49,790 nt of DNA. It comes from CAZKRU01 sp964555235 (GTDB lineage: Bacteria > Verrucomicrobiota > Verrucomicrobiia > Methylacidiphilales > CAMAQI01). The stretch spans positions 1-49,790 of the forward strand of contig CAZKRU010000026.1 of NCBI GenBank assembly GCA_964555235.1. Direction: 5' to 3'. The notes under the pieces are model-generated. The model was not told the DNA's origin. It saw only the letters and a program-made list of their open reading frames with translations, and searched no databases. Numbering within the stretch: the first letter of the stretch is position 1; each line of letters begins with the position of its first letter. Positions 32,781 through 41,495 of the stretch are shown in pieces. A program made the position numbers and the translations under genes.

Positions 32781-34040
32781 TTACTTAAAATACTCAATCC
32801 ACGCTCCATACGCATACGACTCCGGTTTGACCCAGGGTTCCACTTCTTTTCGAAATCCCGGATCGCTGCTTTTCATTGCAAGAAGAACACCGAGTGAAAT
32901 AAAATCCTCCCGTTGAGCTTCTGTCAAAGATTCGGTGGGGACTCGTGCAGCAATCCAACGCCACGCTTGAATTAAATTTCCCCCCTCATGATTCGACTCC
33001 TTCCACCACGAAGCTCCCATGCGTTCTCCTAGTAATGCGAGATGACATAATCCTTTCAAATTAAAAATTGCATACGCCCCTGACTTTGTTCGGCGACTCT
33101 CTTCCGGCTGATCCCCATTCGCCTTAATATGTCCCTCCCATCGGCGCTCCCGCACTTCGGAAAGAATTTTTTGGGCAATCTCAGGACGATCGACATAGAA
33201 GGCCAGCGCCGCCACATGGGCGTCGTACCAAGTCCCATGATTATTCGACCGCGCTCGTTCCACCGAGCCAAAGGCCCCTTCCCAAACCCATCGAAAATAA
33301 GCTCCAAACCAATTTCTTAATGCAATCTGATCCGCGTTCGTCCAGGCTTCGTTTCCCTCCAAAAAACAACTCGCATCCAAAAGCCTCAGCAACTCCACTC
33401 CCCGAATAACCCCAAGCGTGTAACCCGAGCAGAGTCCCGGGACGGCCTGATCATATTGAAAATGGGGATTCATTCGAGAGGCAGGATCCAAAAACCAAGT
33501 CCTCAAAAGCAGCGCCGCACGTTGCGCATCGGCTTCATCACGATTCCATGCATAGGCCCAACAAAGTTTCTCAACGGTATTCGTCATCTCCAAAAAACCG
33601 GTGCGGTCGTATTTTCGTGAACGAGCCTCCGGATTCACTTTCCCATCCCGTGGCGTCCATGGCTTGCCTCCAGGGATCCATCGCGTCGGCCAGAGATACG
33701 GCATCAGTGAATGAAAATCATGAGGATCCCCACTTACCGCGAGCACCTCTTTTTGCATGACGGACCAAGGCCCCAGCTTTCGAGCCTCCACCGCCTCCCG
33801 TCTCAATCGTTCCCTCAGTTTCTCCAAAGGATCGGAGTGCGGCTGCATGAGAACTCCTTCTATCCCATAAGGCGGAGCAAATGAAACCGCAGGCTTTGGT
33901 GAAAAAAAAGGACCTTCTTGTCCCTGAGGAATCGGCCAGAGCATCGGCCAAAAAAACCAGAGCCAGATCCCGCCCCCAATCAACAGCAATCCTCCGGAGC
34001 TCCATTTCAGAACTGCAACCGCCCGCATCCGACTTCTCAC
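32781..34040 (-). CDS. Membrane-anchored PL5-like alginate lyase domain protein
   Basis: A 419-residue protein. A hydrophobic stretch at about residues 15-36 (GGLLLIGGGIWLWFFWPMLW) anchors it or acts as signal. The domain at about 70-400 resembles the alginate lyase (PL5) alpha/alpha barrel. N266-N-H268-G-T-W-Y is the key N-N-H motif, and RRTKSGAYAIFNL supplies the expected Arg and Tyr. Earlier, KLCWAYAWNRDEADAQRAAL is typical. Such enzymes cut uronate polymers by beta-elimination. The GTG start overlaps the stop of the upstream gene (GTGA); an in-frame ATG is at 34028. The link with regulatory-like domains is unusual. Confidence 0.85.
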   Translation of the reverse strand: MRSRMRAVAVLKWSSGGLLLIGGGIWLWFFWPMLWPIPQGQEGPFFSPKPAVSFAPPYGIEGVLMQPHSDPLEKLRERLRREAVEARKLGPWSVMQKEVLAVSGDPHDFHSLMPYLWPTRWIPGGKPWTPRDGKVNPEARSRKYDRTGFLEMTNTVEKLCWAYAWNRDEADAQRAALLLRTWFLDPASRMNPHFQYDQAVPGLCSGYTLGVIRGVELLRLLDASCFLEGNEAWTNADQIALRNWFGAYFRWVWEGAFGSVERARSNNHGTWYDAHVAALAFYVDRPEIAQKILSEVRERRWEGHIKANGDQPEESRRTKSGAYAIFNLKGLCHLALLGERMGASWWKESNHEGGNLIQAWRWIAARVPTESLTEAQREDFISLGVLLAMKSSDPGFRKEVEPWVKPESYAYGAWIEYFK

Positions 34041-34642
34041 AGCTTGATTTCAGTCGGAATTTTCGGCTTTTTCCCGTCTGAACCGAATTTCTTCTGAAGT
34101 TTATCGAAAAAATTAGAAGGCGCATCGACAACCTCCGCACGAATTGGCTCAGAGCGATTCTGGTGAATGGGAGTCACATCATTTAAGTGATGCCGGGCAA
34201 TGGTCTGGTTCGCCTGACGCAAGCGCTGACTCAAACAACGCGCGATTCCCATCAAAAGCGCCCCTCCTCCCCCCACATGCTCGCTCAAATAAGTGATCAT
34301 CTCATTAATGTCCATACTCCAGAGAACCGAAACCGTAATCGCTCGAACCGTTGCGGAAGCAGGACCTTCCTCAAAGAGACTCACTTCTCCCAAACATTCC
34401 CCCGGTTCAATCTGACAGTAGACAATCTCCTGCCCGCTCACCATCGCTGAAATTTGCATCGTCCCTTCGACCACAATATAAAGTCGATGTTGAGGCGTTC
34501 CCTCTTCAATTAAATTCTCCCCCGGTTGAAAACGTTCGTACTTCCCGTACACCGCCAAATCCTGCAATGACTTTGCGCTCAAGTAGGAGAGAATTCCCAC
34601 AGGAGGAAGCACCGGCAAATCGACTTGCATCCATTCAGGCAT
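34037..34642 (-). CDS. Cyclic nucleotide-binding-fold protein 2
   Basis: A 201-residue protein with a single Crp-type beta-roll in residues 15-125 (LAVYGKYERFQPGENLIEEG, HRLYIVVEGTMQISAM). G81-E-C-L-G-E86-V matches the phosphate-binding cassette, but the conserved Arg is replaced: P94-A-S-A-T98. There is no DNA-binding domain. A helix (CLSQRLRQANQTIARH) follows, then a short disordered tail. It is three bases after the next gene and overlaps the PL5-like gene, so the three form an operon. Confidence 0.85.
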   Translation of the reverse strand: MPEWMQVDLPVLPPVGILSYLSAKSLQDLAVYGKYERFQPGENLIEEGTPQHRLYIVVEGTMQISAMVSGQEIVYCQIEPGECLGEVSLFEEGPASATVRAITVSVLWSMDINEMITYLSEHVGGGGALLMGIARCLSQRLRQANQTIARHHLNDVTPIHQNRSEPIRAEVVDAPSNFFDKLQKKFGSDGKKPKIPTEIKL

Positions 34643-34645
34643 AAT

Positions 34646-35149
34646 TTATTTCCTCGCGGAGCCGACGGCTCCCTTGATGCGATTCCGGATACTGAGAAAG
34701 TCTGTTGAAAAATTATGCGACCGGATGGTCGCATTGGCAACCCGCAGCCGGCGACTCAGCTGCTGATTAATTCCGAGCAAGAGCGTACACCCCTCGTAGG
34801 GATGGTGATCCATGTAATTCTGTAAATTATCCACATCCAATGACCAAACAAATCCTGCAGCAGTCGCCCGCACCGTCGCCGAAGCCGGGGCAGGCTCGAA
34901 AATACTCACTTCCCCGAAACATTCTCCTCTTAAAATATCGGCCAGCTTAAACTCACATCCCTCTGTCGTGCACAGCACTTCCATGGCCCCTTCTACCACC
35001 ACAAAAAGACGGTTGTTCGTATCGCCCTGCTGAATGATTACTTCGCGAAGTTGCACCGGCTGGAGTTGGCCGTACTCACTCAATTGAGCCAGCCAATCCT
35101 CATCCATATTCGCAAGCAGACCTTCTCGTCTTAGGGTAAACTCTGCCAT
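34646..35149 (-). CDS. Cyclic nucleotide-binding-fold protein 3
   Basis: A 167-residue paralogue of the preceding protein. The roll is clear (LQPVQLREVIIQQGDTNNRL, FVVVEGAMEVLCTTEG, GECFGEVSIFEPAPASATVR). The same replacement of the cassette Arg by Ala is present. A helical end (LLLGINQQLSRRLRVANATI) matches protein 2, so the pair is a tandem duplication. The open frame extends to 35227, but ATG 35149 starts the similar region. Confidence 0.82.
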   Translation of the reverse strand: MAEFTLRREGLLANMDEDWLAQLSEYGQLQPVQLREVIIQQGDTNNRLFVVVEGAMEVLCTTEGCEFKLADILRGECFGEVSIFEPAPASATVRATAAGFVWSLDVDNLQNYMDHHPYEGCTLLLGINQQLSRRLRVANATIRSHNFSTDFLSIRNRIKGAVGSARK

Positions 35150-35268
35150 GTCCACTCCGATGCTACGGATTCTTCTTGAGAAGCAAAGATTTTTTACCAG
35201 AGAAATCGACCCCCCCCTCATTGACAATACCCGCTCTCAAGTTATCTTGATAGAAGCTTATCTGACAT

Positions 35269-35277
35269 GGGGGGGGG
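35269..35277 (+). repeat. Run of nine G between two candidate starts
   Basis: A G9 homopolymer lies between ATG 35267 and ATG 35279 of the PUR-family gene. It acts as an unusually strong purine tract next to the second ATG. It is also a slippage-prone site. Confidence 0.8.
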
Positions 35278-35278
35278 C

Positions 35279-35494
35279 ATGGACGAATTGATCAAGAGTG
35301 AAAAACTCACGGTGGAACGAAAGAGCTTTTTCTTCGATCTGAAGCAAAACCCTCGAGGGCGCTTCCTTCGGATCACGGAAGATGTCAATGGGCGGCGGGA
35401 TACAATTATTATTCCTGCTCCCGGACTGGAAGAGTTCCGAAAAATGATTGATGAGATGATCGAAGCCGACCAAAGCGCCGGCTCGATTGGTTAA
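35279..35494 (+). CDS. PUR-family nucleic-acid-binding protein (DUF3276-like)
   Basis: A 71-residue protein. Residues 5-30 (LIKSEKLTVERKSFFFDLKQ) and GRFLRITEDVNGRRDTIIIP match the single PUR repeat of bacterial PUR-alpha-like proteins, which bind single-stranded DNA or RNA. An alternative start at 35267 adds four residues including a glycine run. Its TAA overlaps the TAA of the convergent HEAT-protein gene within TTAA (35491-35494). Confidence 0.85.
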   Translation: MDELIKSEKLTVERKSFFFDLKQNPRGRFLRITEDVNGRRDTIIIPAPGLEEFRKMIDEMIEADQSAGSIG

Positions 35495-36528
35495 GGTCCT
35501 GATTTTGTCGGCATCGCTGAAAGACGCTGAGCCGCTCTTTCAGCGAGTTGTCGTGTCGTTGGATCCTCGGATGCCTTCGCCGCAATCGCTTTAAGCGTCT
35601 CGATCGATTCCCGATCTCCCAATTCAAATAACCCAATGACCGCCTCGCGACGGATCGGCATTTCGGGATCACCCAGCGATTTGCGCATCAAGGGAATTGC
35701 CTCAGAGTCTTTTGCCTGCCAAAGTGCCCGGAGCGACAAAACCCGAAGCGGTAGCTTATCCGAATTTAAATATCCCTTGAGGACCGGGATCGCAGCAGGA
35801 TTCCCGACGGTTGCCAAAGAAAAAGCCGCCACTTGAACCACCTCGGGGTTCGTACTCGTCAAAGCCTCAACATACGCTTGCGGAGCCCCTTCTTTGACCA
35901 AGGTCAAAAGCGCATTCGTCACCGCATGACGAACCTGACTGTCACTATCTCCAAGAGCCTCAAACAACGGCTTCGCCGCCTTCGGATCCCGCAACCGGCC
36001 CAACGCCTGCGCTGCATCCGACCGAACAAACCACCAGGAATCTTTCAAAGCATGGATCAGAGGATCAACTGCACGAGGATCTTTCAAGTCTCCTAATGCA
36101 TAAACTGCCGCTCGCCGGACACTATCCTCTTTGTCTTTGACCAATTTCGTCAACTGCTGAATCGCATTTTGATCCCCCACCCCCGCTAGAGCACGCGCCG
36201 CATTTCCCCGAATCAACGGATCCCCATCACTCAGGGCATCCATCAACACCTGATCATTTTTACTGAGAGAAGCACTGAACCCCCGGTACGCTTGTGTCGC
36301 CAGATCAACCCGGTCTGCCTTGAGATAAAGTACAATTTTCTTACGGTGGAGTCCTTTACTCTTGGGATCTTCCTTTAACGCCTCGTTCAACATTGATTCT
36401 GCCTTGGTGTATTCTCGCGCCTCCATCAAGGCATCCACTTTCTTGAGCGTTTCTCGATCTTTCATCGAGCATGAAGCCAGCACCATGAGAGCCAAAGCTC
36501 CGATCGTTCCACGAATCCAGAATTGCAT
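35491..36528 (-). CDS. HEAT-repeat lipoprotein
   Basis: A 345-residue protein. MQFWIRGTIGALALMVLASC is a lipoprotein signal with lipobox L-A-S-C20. Residues about 25-95 resemble a TPR-like pair of helices (ALMEAREYTKAESMLNEALK). From about 98 to the end come roughly seven HEAT/PBS-lyase-type repeats, each with D-x-(D/N)-x-x-V-R-x-x-A-x-x-A-L (for example DPLIRGNAARALAGVGDQNA). It should be membrane-attached outside the cytoplasm and mediate protein contacts. An upstream open frame to 36636 is less likely. It is divergent from the response regulator at 36658. Confidence 0.9.
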   Translation of the reverse strand: MQFWIRGTIGALALMVLASCSMKDRETLKKVDALMEAREYTKAESMLNEALKEDPKSKGLHRKKIVLYLKADRVDLATQAYRGFSASLSKNDQVLMDALSDGDPLIRGNAARALAGVGDQNAIQQLTKLVKDKEDSVRRAAVYALGDLKDPRAVDPLIHALKDSWWFVRSDAAQALGRLRDPKAAKPLFEALGDSDSQVRHAVTNALLTLVKEGAPQAYVEALTSTNPEVVQVAAFSLATVGNPAAIPVLKGYLNSDKLPLRVLSLRALWQAKDSEAIPLMRKSLGDPEMPIRREAVIGLFELGDRESIETLKAIAAKASEDPTTRQLAERAAQRLSAMPTKSGP

Positions 36529-36657
36529 CCCCCTATTTAGGCTTCCCCAAGCAATCGGAGCAAGGAATTTCGAACAACAAATTTCGACATTTGGACGGAA
36601 ATTGGACCTTCTGTTTTCGGTTGAACATTCCGACAACTCACTCTACCTTCCTGCTTC

Positions 36658-37998
36658 ATGAAAAGCGTTCTGGTAGTAGATGACGACCGCGGAATGCGCG
36701 AATCCCTCAAACTCCTGCTGCAAAAACATTACGAGGTCCATACCGCCGACTCTGCGCTCAAGGCTCTCCGCTTTCTGAAGGACCACCGGATCGACCTGAT
36801 CCTTCTCGACATCATCATGCCGGAGAAGGATGGAATTACGTTTCTTCGCGAAGTGCGCGCCTATTTCCCCGATATCCCGGTCGTTATGCTGACGGCGAGC
36901 GCAAAACCCCAACATCGTCAGGAAGCGCTACTCGAAGGAGCCGCCGACTACATTCCCAAACCATTTGACACGCACCACCTCCGAACCCGAATCCAGGTCG
37001 CCCTCGATCTCACCGACTCCCACCGCCGCCTCCAAATCCTTCAACGGGAAAGCGGGATGGAACTCGCCTTGGATCATCTCCCCACGGAATCGCTCACGTT
37101 CAAAAAAGTCATTGATGCCTCCCTCAAAAGCGAAGGCCCCCTTCTCCTTGTCGGCGAATATGGAGCCGGAAAATCTCACATCGCCCGATTTGCTCATAGC
37201 CGAAGCCCCAGCGCTGCAGAACCCTTTCTTCCTTTTCCCTGCATTTCGCTTCCCCCCAATCTCGTAATGCAGGAACTCTTTGGAATTGAAACGGAGACAA
37301 CAACGGTCGGAGGTCGCTTCGATCTCGCCGGGACCGGAACCCTCCTCTTACGCGAATTCACTGCGCTCTCCATGCAAGCCCAGGAAGAAATTCATCACCT
37401 CCTCACTCACGGAGAGTTCCATCGACCCAGAAGCTCCAAGCGAATCCCCTTCTCCGGACGTCTCATTCTCACCGCCTCCCAACCTCTCGAGGAAGAACTC
37501 CAGGCAGGACGACTTCACTCCCTGCTTTATCAAAAGTTGATTCCCCATCAGATTGCCGTCCCTGCTCTACGCGATCACCCGGAAGACATTCCGATGCTTG
37601 CCTATCGATTCCTTCACGAATTCCGCCAAACCCTCAATGCGGTTCCCAAAGATTTCGACGCAGAAACGATGAAACTCCTCCGTCGATACTCGTGGCCAGG
37701 AAATGTTCGCGAGCTCCGCAACCTTCTGGAGCGAATGGTTGTCACTTACCGAAACTCCCCCGTCATTCTTCCCGATCATCTCCCCCAGGAATTTCATAGC
37801 ACCACCGCACTTTCGACCGATTTGGCCGGCTTCCCCAATTTTGAAGAGGCCGTAAATGCCTTCGAACGAAAAATCATCGTTCGCGCCCTCACCCAAGCCA
37901 ACGGAATTCAAGCCAAAGCCGCTCAACTCCTTGGCACGACCCGAAGAATCCTCAATTACCGGATCAACAAACTCAATGTCCGAACGACAGCAGAATAA
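36658..37998 (+). CDS. NtrC-like response regulator with degenerate AAA+ domain
   Basis: A 446-residue protein. The receiver domain (1-120) has D8-D9-D10, phosphosite D51 and K101. The central domain (about 135-385) keeps Walker A G166-E-Y-G-A-G-K-S173, but the loop that normally holds GAFTGA is absent (FGIETETTTVGGRFD at 208-222), Walker B reads TLLLREF with Arg for Asp (R232), and the usual DLYYRL arginine region is SLLYQKL. The C-terminus (about 400-440) is a Fis-type helix-turn-helix (AKAAQLLGTTRRILNYRINK). It probably binds DNA without activating sigma-54. No sensor kinase is next to it. The stop overlaps the following gene by 23 bases. Confidence 0.92.
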   Translation: MKSVLVVDDDRGMRESLKLLLQKHYEVHTADSALKALRFLKDHRIDLILLDIIMPEKDGITFLREVRAYFPDIPVVMLTASAKPQHRQEALLEGAADYIPKPFDTHHLRTRIQVALDLTDSHRRLQILQRESGMELALDHLPTESLTFKKVIDASLKSEGPLLLVGEYGAGKSHIARFAHSRSPSAAEPFLPFPCISLPPNLVMQELFGIETETTTVGGRFDLAGTGTLLLREFTALSMQAQEEIHHLLTHGEFHRPRSSKRIPFSGRLILTASQPLEEELQAGRLHSLLYQKLIPHQIAVPALRDHPEDIPMLAYRFLHEFRQTLNAVPKDFDAETMKLLRRYSWPGNVRELRNLLERMVVTYRNSPVILPDHLPQEFHSTTALSTDLAGFPNFEEAVNAFERKIIVRALTQANGIQAKAAQLLGTTRRILNYRINKLNVRTTAE

Positions 37999-38422
37999 AT
38001 ACGACTCCGTCTCGCGCGACTCTGAAACGAGTCTCTATCATTTCACTTCGCTCGAAAAACTCCCCTCAATTCTCCGTAATGGGATCCCCTTGGATCCCGT
38101 TCCGTCTCATCCTCCCACCGCGTTTCAGGGTCCGCGCCTCAGCGAACAGACCGAGCCACAGCCCGGAGATCCGATTGAAATCCGCCTCACCATCATCCTT
38201 CCCAAAAATCAGCTTCATCTTCTGGAGCGCCTCCCTTTAATTTCCGACTCCCCACGACAACGGGCCATCTGGATCTTCACCGGAAACCAGGGAATTCCTT
38301 CCGAATGGATCACCCAAATCGAACAGCGCACCCCTCGCCAAAAATATCAGCGCATCGGCCTCCAGGCGCTCTCCAATCTTCTGAAAAAACCTTACGACCG
38401 GACTCTGGAAAACAACGTGTAG
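37976..38422 (+). CDS. Small ADP-ribosyltransferase-like protein
   Basis: A 148-residue protein, taken to start at ATG 37976 inside the end of the response regulator gene. SLYHFTSLEKLPSILRNGIP resembles the N-terminal NAD-binding motif (HxT...LxxIL..G) of DarT-like and other ADP-ribosyltransferase-fold proteins. After it come IEIRLTIILPKNQLHLLERL and ISDSPRQRAIWIFTGNQGIP. The catalytic Glu of the fold is not obvious. The open frame can be extended to 37856 in the same phase, but that part overlaps the helix-turn-helix coding region. Function is inference. Confidence 0.6.
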   Translation: MSERQQNKYDSVSRDSETSLYHFTSLEKLPSILRNGIPLDPVPSHPPTAFQGPRLSEQTEPQPGDPIEIRLTIILPKNQLHLLERLPLISDSPRQRAIWIFTGNQGIPSEWITQIEQRTPRQKYQRIGLQALSNLLKKPYDRTLENNV

Positions 38423-38616
38423 AGACAAGGGATTCCTAGAGCCCTTTCCAGGATCGATCCATCGGACGACGCCTCTCTCCCCCCTCTCCAATCCGAGTTC
38501 TTTCAATCCCCCCATCCGACTTCACCTTGGAAATCGGGTTTTATTTTGGACAGAAGTGAAAAATCCCTTCCTTCCGTTTGCCAACTCCCCATTTACCTGC
38601 TAGGGTTCTTTCCCTT

Positions 38617-40704
38617 ATGGCCGAAAACCCTGTAAAGCACCCGAAGCGTTCCAAGTCGGATAAACCTCCCGTTCGACGACGCCCCACGCAACCCCCCTCT
38701 GATGACGACGGGAATGACTCTTGGCGGGGAGCCGCCCTTTTTGCCGCAGCCCTCTTTGCGGTCGTGCTCGCCTACTACTTTAGTTCGCATAATTCGAGCA
38801 TGCAAAAAGAGATCTCCTATGCGGAGCTCTCCACCGAACTGACCGCACAAAAAGCCGGCGAAGGAAAACGCATCGAAAGTCTCTCGTTTGTTCGTGAAAT
38901 TGCCACTGGAAAAACCTTTCTTGAAGGAAAACTTCTCCGAAAAAAATCGGACCCCGAAACCGTCAAAGATGTCACCTTTAAAACCCCGGTCGACCTCGAC
39001 TTCAACCGAAATCTTCGAACGGAGCTGGCAGATTTTGGATTTCCCAATGTGGATACCAAAGTCGTCGACAATCTTTGGGCGCAATCGCTCCTCAGCCTCC
39101 TTCCGATTCTCCTGATCTTTGGAGTCATCTATCTCTTCTTCCGTCAGCAGATTCGGATGGCGGGAAAGAATGCGTTTAGCTTCGGAAAGAGCCGCGCCAA
39201 AATGTTGAATCGCGACCGCAAAAAAGTCACCTTCAAGGATGTCGCCGGCGTGGATGAGGCGAAAGAGGAGGTTTCTGAAATTGTTGAATTTCTTCGAGAT
39301 CCCAAAAAATTCCAAAAGCTCGGCGGGCGTATTCCTAAAGGAGTTCTCATGGTGGGCCCTCCCGGAACGGGAAAGACCTTGATCGCCAAAGCCATCGCCG
39401 GGGAAGCGGATGTCCCCTTTTTCAGTATCAGTGGTTCGGACTTTGTGGAAATGTTTGTTGGCGTCGGAGCCTCCCGAGTTCGCGACATGTTTGAACAAGG
39501 CCGCAAAAGCGCTCCGTGTCTCATCTTCATTGACGAAATCGATGCCGTTGGCCGGAGTCGCGGTACTGGAATGGGTGGAGGCCACGACGAACGGGAACAG
39601 ACCCTCAATGCTCTGCTCGTGGAGATGGACGGAATTGAAACGCAGGAAGGGATCATCATCATTGCGGCAACCAATCGTCGCGATGTGTTGGACCCGGCAC
39701 TTTTGCGACCCGGCCGCTTTGATCGCGAAGTCCGTGTCAACCTCCCGGATATTAAAGGTCGCGAGCAAATCCTTAAAGTACACGCAGGAACGGTCAAAAT
39801 GACCGAAGGCGTGGATCTCTCCCGCATTGCACGGGGAACCCCTGGTTTTTCGGGAGCCGAGCTCGCGAATCTTATTAACGAAGCCGCCCTCCTCGCCGCT
39901 AAAAATGGCAAGGAATCGATTGGCATTGAAGAATTCGAAGAAGCCCGGGACAAGGTACGCTGGGGCCGCGAACGGCGCAGCATGGCAATGACCGAGGAAC
40001 AAAAACGAATCACCGCCTATCACGAAGCAGGACACGCACTTCTCAATGTCCTCCTCGAAAATACAGATCCCCTGCACAAGGTCTCCATTATCCCACGAGG
40101 CCCTGCGCTTGGCGTCACGATGATGCTTCCCAAGGAAGATCGCTACGGATACGAAAGGAAACGCGTCATCGACGAACTTTGCGTTCTCATGGGAGGACGC
40201 GTCGCCGAAGATCTTTTCATCGGAGACATTTCCAGCGGTGCCTCTGGAGATATCCACACGGCCACTTGGTACGCAAAAAAGATGATTTGTGATTGGGGAA
40301 TGAGCGACAAACTCGGCATGGTTCACTACGGGGATGACGGTAATTTTAATTTCCTCGGACGCGATCTCTCTTCGACCCGAAGCTACAGCGAATCGACGGC
40401 ACAAGAAATTGATCGTGAGGTTTTAAACTTGATTCAGGCGGCCTATGATCGCGCCAAAGAAATCATCGGATCCCGTCGTGAGACCATGGAAGCCATTGCC
40501 CAAGCCCTCTTGGAATTTGAAACCCTCGATGGTCAACACATCGTCGATCTGATCAAAGAAGGTCGAATGCTCAATCCTCCCCGCAAGCCACCCGAGCCCC
40601 CAGTCTTGCCCAATCCCGAAGAGCCGCTTCCGGCAACTCCGGCTCCGGCGAAACCGAAAAAAGATGATGGTTTACTCCCAGGACTGCAAGGCGTCCCAGC
40701 GTAG
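38617..40704 (+). CDS. ftsH: ATP-dependent zinc metalloprotease FtsH
   Basis: A 695-residue protein, of normal length. Membrane segments lie at about 37-55 and 154-175 around a small periplasmic domain. The AAA+ module has Walker A G247-P-P-G-T-G-K-T254, Walker B L302-I-F-I-D-E-I-D309 and the second region of homology ATNRRDVLDPALLRPGRFDR (351-370). The protease has H469-E-A-G-H473. The C-terminus (from about residue 662) is proline-rich. The open frame begins at TTG 38578, but ATG 38617 with AGGG upstream is the likely start. It degrades misfolded membrane and regulatory proteins. The gap before it (38423-38616) holds nothing that I can define. Confidence 0.97.
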   Translation: MAENPVKHPKRSKSDKPPVRRRPTQPPSDDDGNDSWRGAALFAAALFAVVLAYYFSSHNSSMQKEISYAELSTELTAQKAGEGKRIESLSFVREIATGKTFLEGKLLRKKSDPETVKDVTFKTPVDLDFNRNLRTELADFGFPNVDTKVVDNLWAQSLLSLLPILLIFGVIYLFFRQQIRMAGKNAFSFGKSRAKMLNRDRKKVTFKDVAGVDEAKEEVSEIVEFLRDPKKFQKLGGRIPKGVLMVGPPGTGKTLIAKAIAGEADVPFFSISGSDFVEMFVGVGASRVRDMFEQGRKSAPCLIFIDEIDAVGRSRGTGMGGGHDEREQTLNALLVEMDGIETQEGIIIIAATNRRDVLDPALLRPGRFDREVRVNLPDIKGREQILKVHAGTVKMTEGVDLSRIARGTPGFSGAELANLINEAALLAAKNGKESIGIEEFEEARDKVRWGRERRSMAMTEEQKRITAYHEAGHALLNVLLENTDPLHKVSIIPRGPALGVTMMLPKEDRYGYERKRVIDELCVLMGGRVAEDLFIGDISSGASGDIHTATWYAKKMICDWGMSDKLGMVHYGDDGNFNFLGRDLSSTRSYSESTAQEIDREVLNLIQAAYDRAKEIIGSRRETMEAIAQALLEFETLDGQHIVDLIKEGRMLNPPRKPPEPPVLPNPEEPLPATPAPAKPKKDDGLLPGLQGVPA

Positions 40705-40768
40705 GCCCTACGAGTCCCTGAACAAATCAGGGTTGCGCTTCCTCATTTTTTAGGCTTAATGCTGATTC

Positions 40769-41491
40769 ATGGGGCGCCTTGAAAAGTTAGACCTTGGCAA
40801 AGAAGTCGAAGCCAAGGACGAGTATCAAAAAAAGCTGGAGAAGCTTCAGCTGCAAGTTCTCCTTTACCAACGCTTTATTCTCGAAAAACAACGCCCCGTG
40901 CTCCTCGTCTTTGAAGGCCCCGACGCTGCGGGCAAGGGAGGCGTGATCAAGCGAGTCACCGAAAAATTGGATCCCCGTCTCGTCAAAGTTTACTCCGTCA
41001 TCAAACCGACCACCCTTGAGTATCAGCACCATTATCTCTGGAGGTTTTGGAACAAGCTTCCGCCTCGAGGCGAAATCGCCGTCTTCGATCGCTCCTGGTA
41101 TGGTCGGGTCTTGGTGGAGCGAGTTGAAAAATTTGCAGAAAAAGAAGAGTGGAAACGGGCTTACCGCGAAATTAACGAGTTCGAACGCACCTTGGTTGAT
41201 GACGGAACGGTTTTCCTCAAGTTTTACATTCACATTAGCAAAGGGGAACAACTCCAGCGCTTCAAAAAACGGGAATCAGACCCTTACAAGCGTTGGAAGA
41301 TGAACGACGAGGATTGGCGTAATCGTGACAAGTGGCCCCTCTATTTGGAAGCCGCTGAGAAGATGTTTGATAAGACCGATACGGACTATGCCCGTTGGAA
41401 TCTGATTGAAGGTGAACACAAGTGGCATGCACGCCTCAAAACACTCCGCGTGATCATCGCTCGCTTTGAAAAAGAGTTCGGCAGACTTTAA
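40769..41491 (+). CDS. ppk2: Polyphosphate kinase 2
   Basis: A 240-residue protein of the short single-domain PPK2 type. Walker A is G50-P-D-A-A-G-K-G-G58, followed by VIKRVTEKLDPR. Walker B is V105-F-D-R-S-W-Y-G-R113, and lid region residues include HYLWRFWNKLPPRGEIAVF and KRESDPYKRWKMNDEDW. Family members use polyphosphate to phosphorylate ADP, GDP or AMP. The subclass cannot be decided by eye. It follows ftsH by 64 bases and precedes the thioesterase by four, so the last two are one unit. Confidence 0.95.
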   Translation: MGRLEKLDLGKEVEAKDEYQKKLEKLQLQVLLYQRFILEKQRPVLLVFEGPDAAGKGGVIKRVTEKLDPRLVKVYSVIKPTTLEYQHHYLWRFWNKLPPRGEIAVFDRSWYGRVLVERVEKFAEKEEWKRAYREINEFERTLVDDGTVFLKFYIHISKGEQLQRFKKRESDPYKRWKMNDEDWRNRDKWPLYLEAAEKMFDKTDTDYARWNLIEGEHKWHARLKTLRVIIARFEKEFGRL

Positions 41492-41495
41492 AGCC

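Noticed and set aside
39144..40013. 289-codon minus-strand frame also inside ftsH
   Set aside because: Another shadow of the same gene, with skewed Ser/Arg composition.
38593..40404. 603-codon open frame on the minus strand opposite ftsH
   Set aside because: It is the antisense shadow of the strongly conserved ftsH gene; its translation resembles no family.
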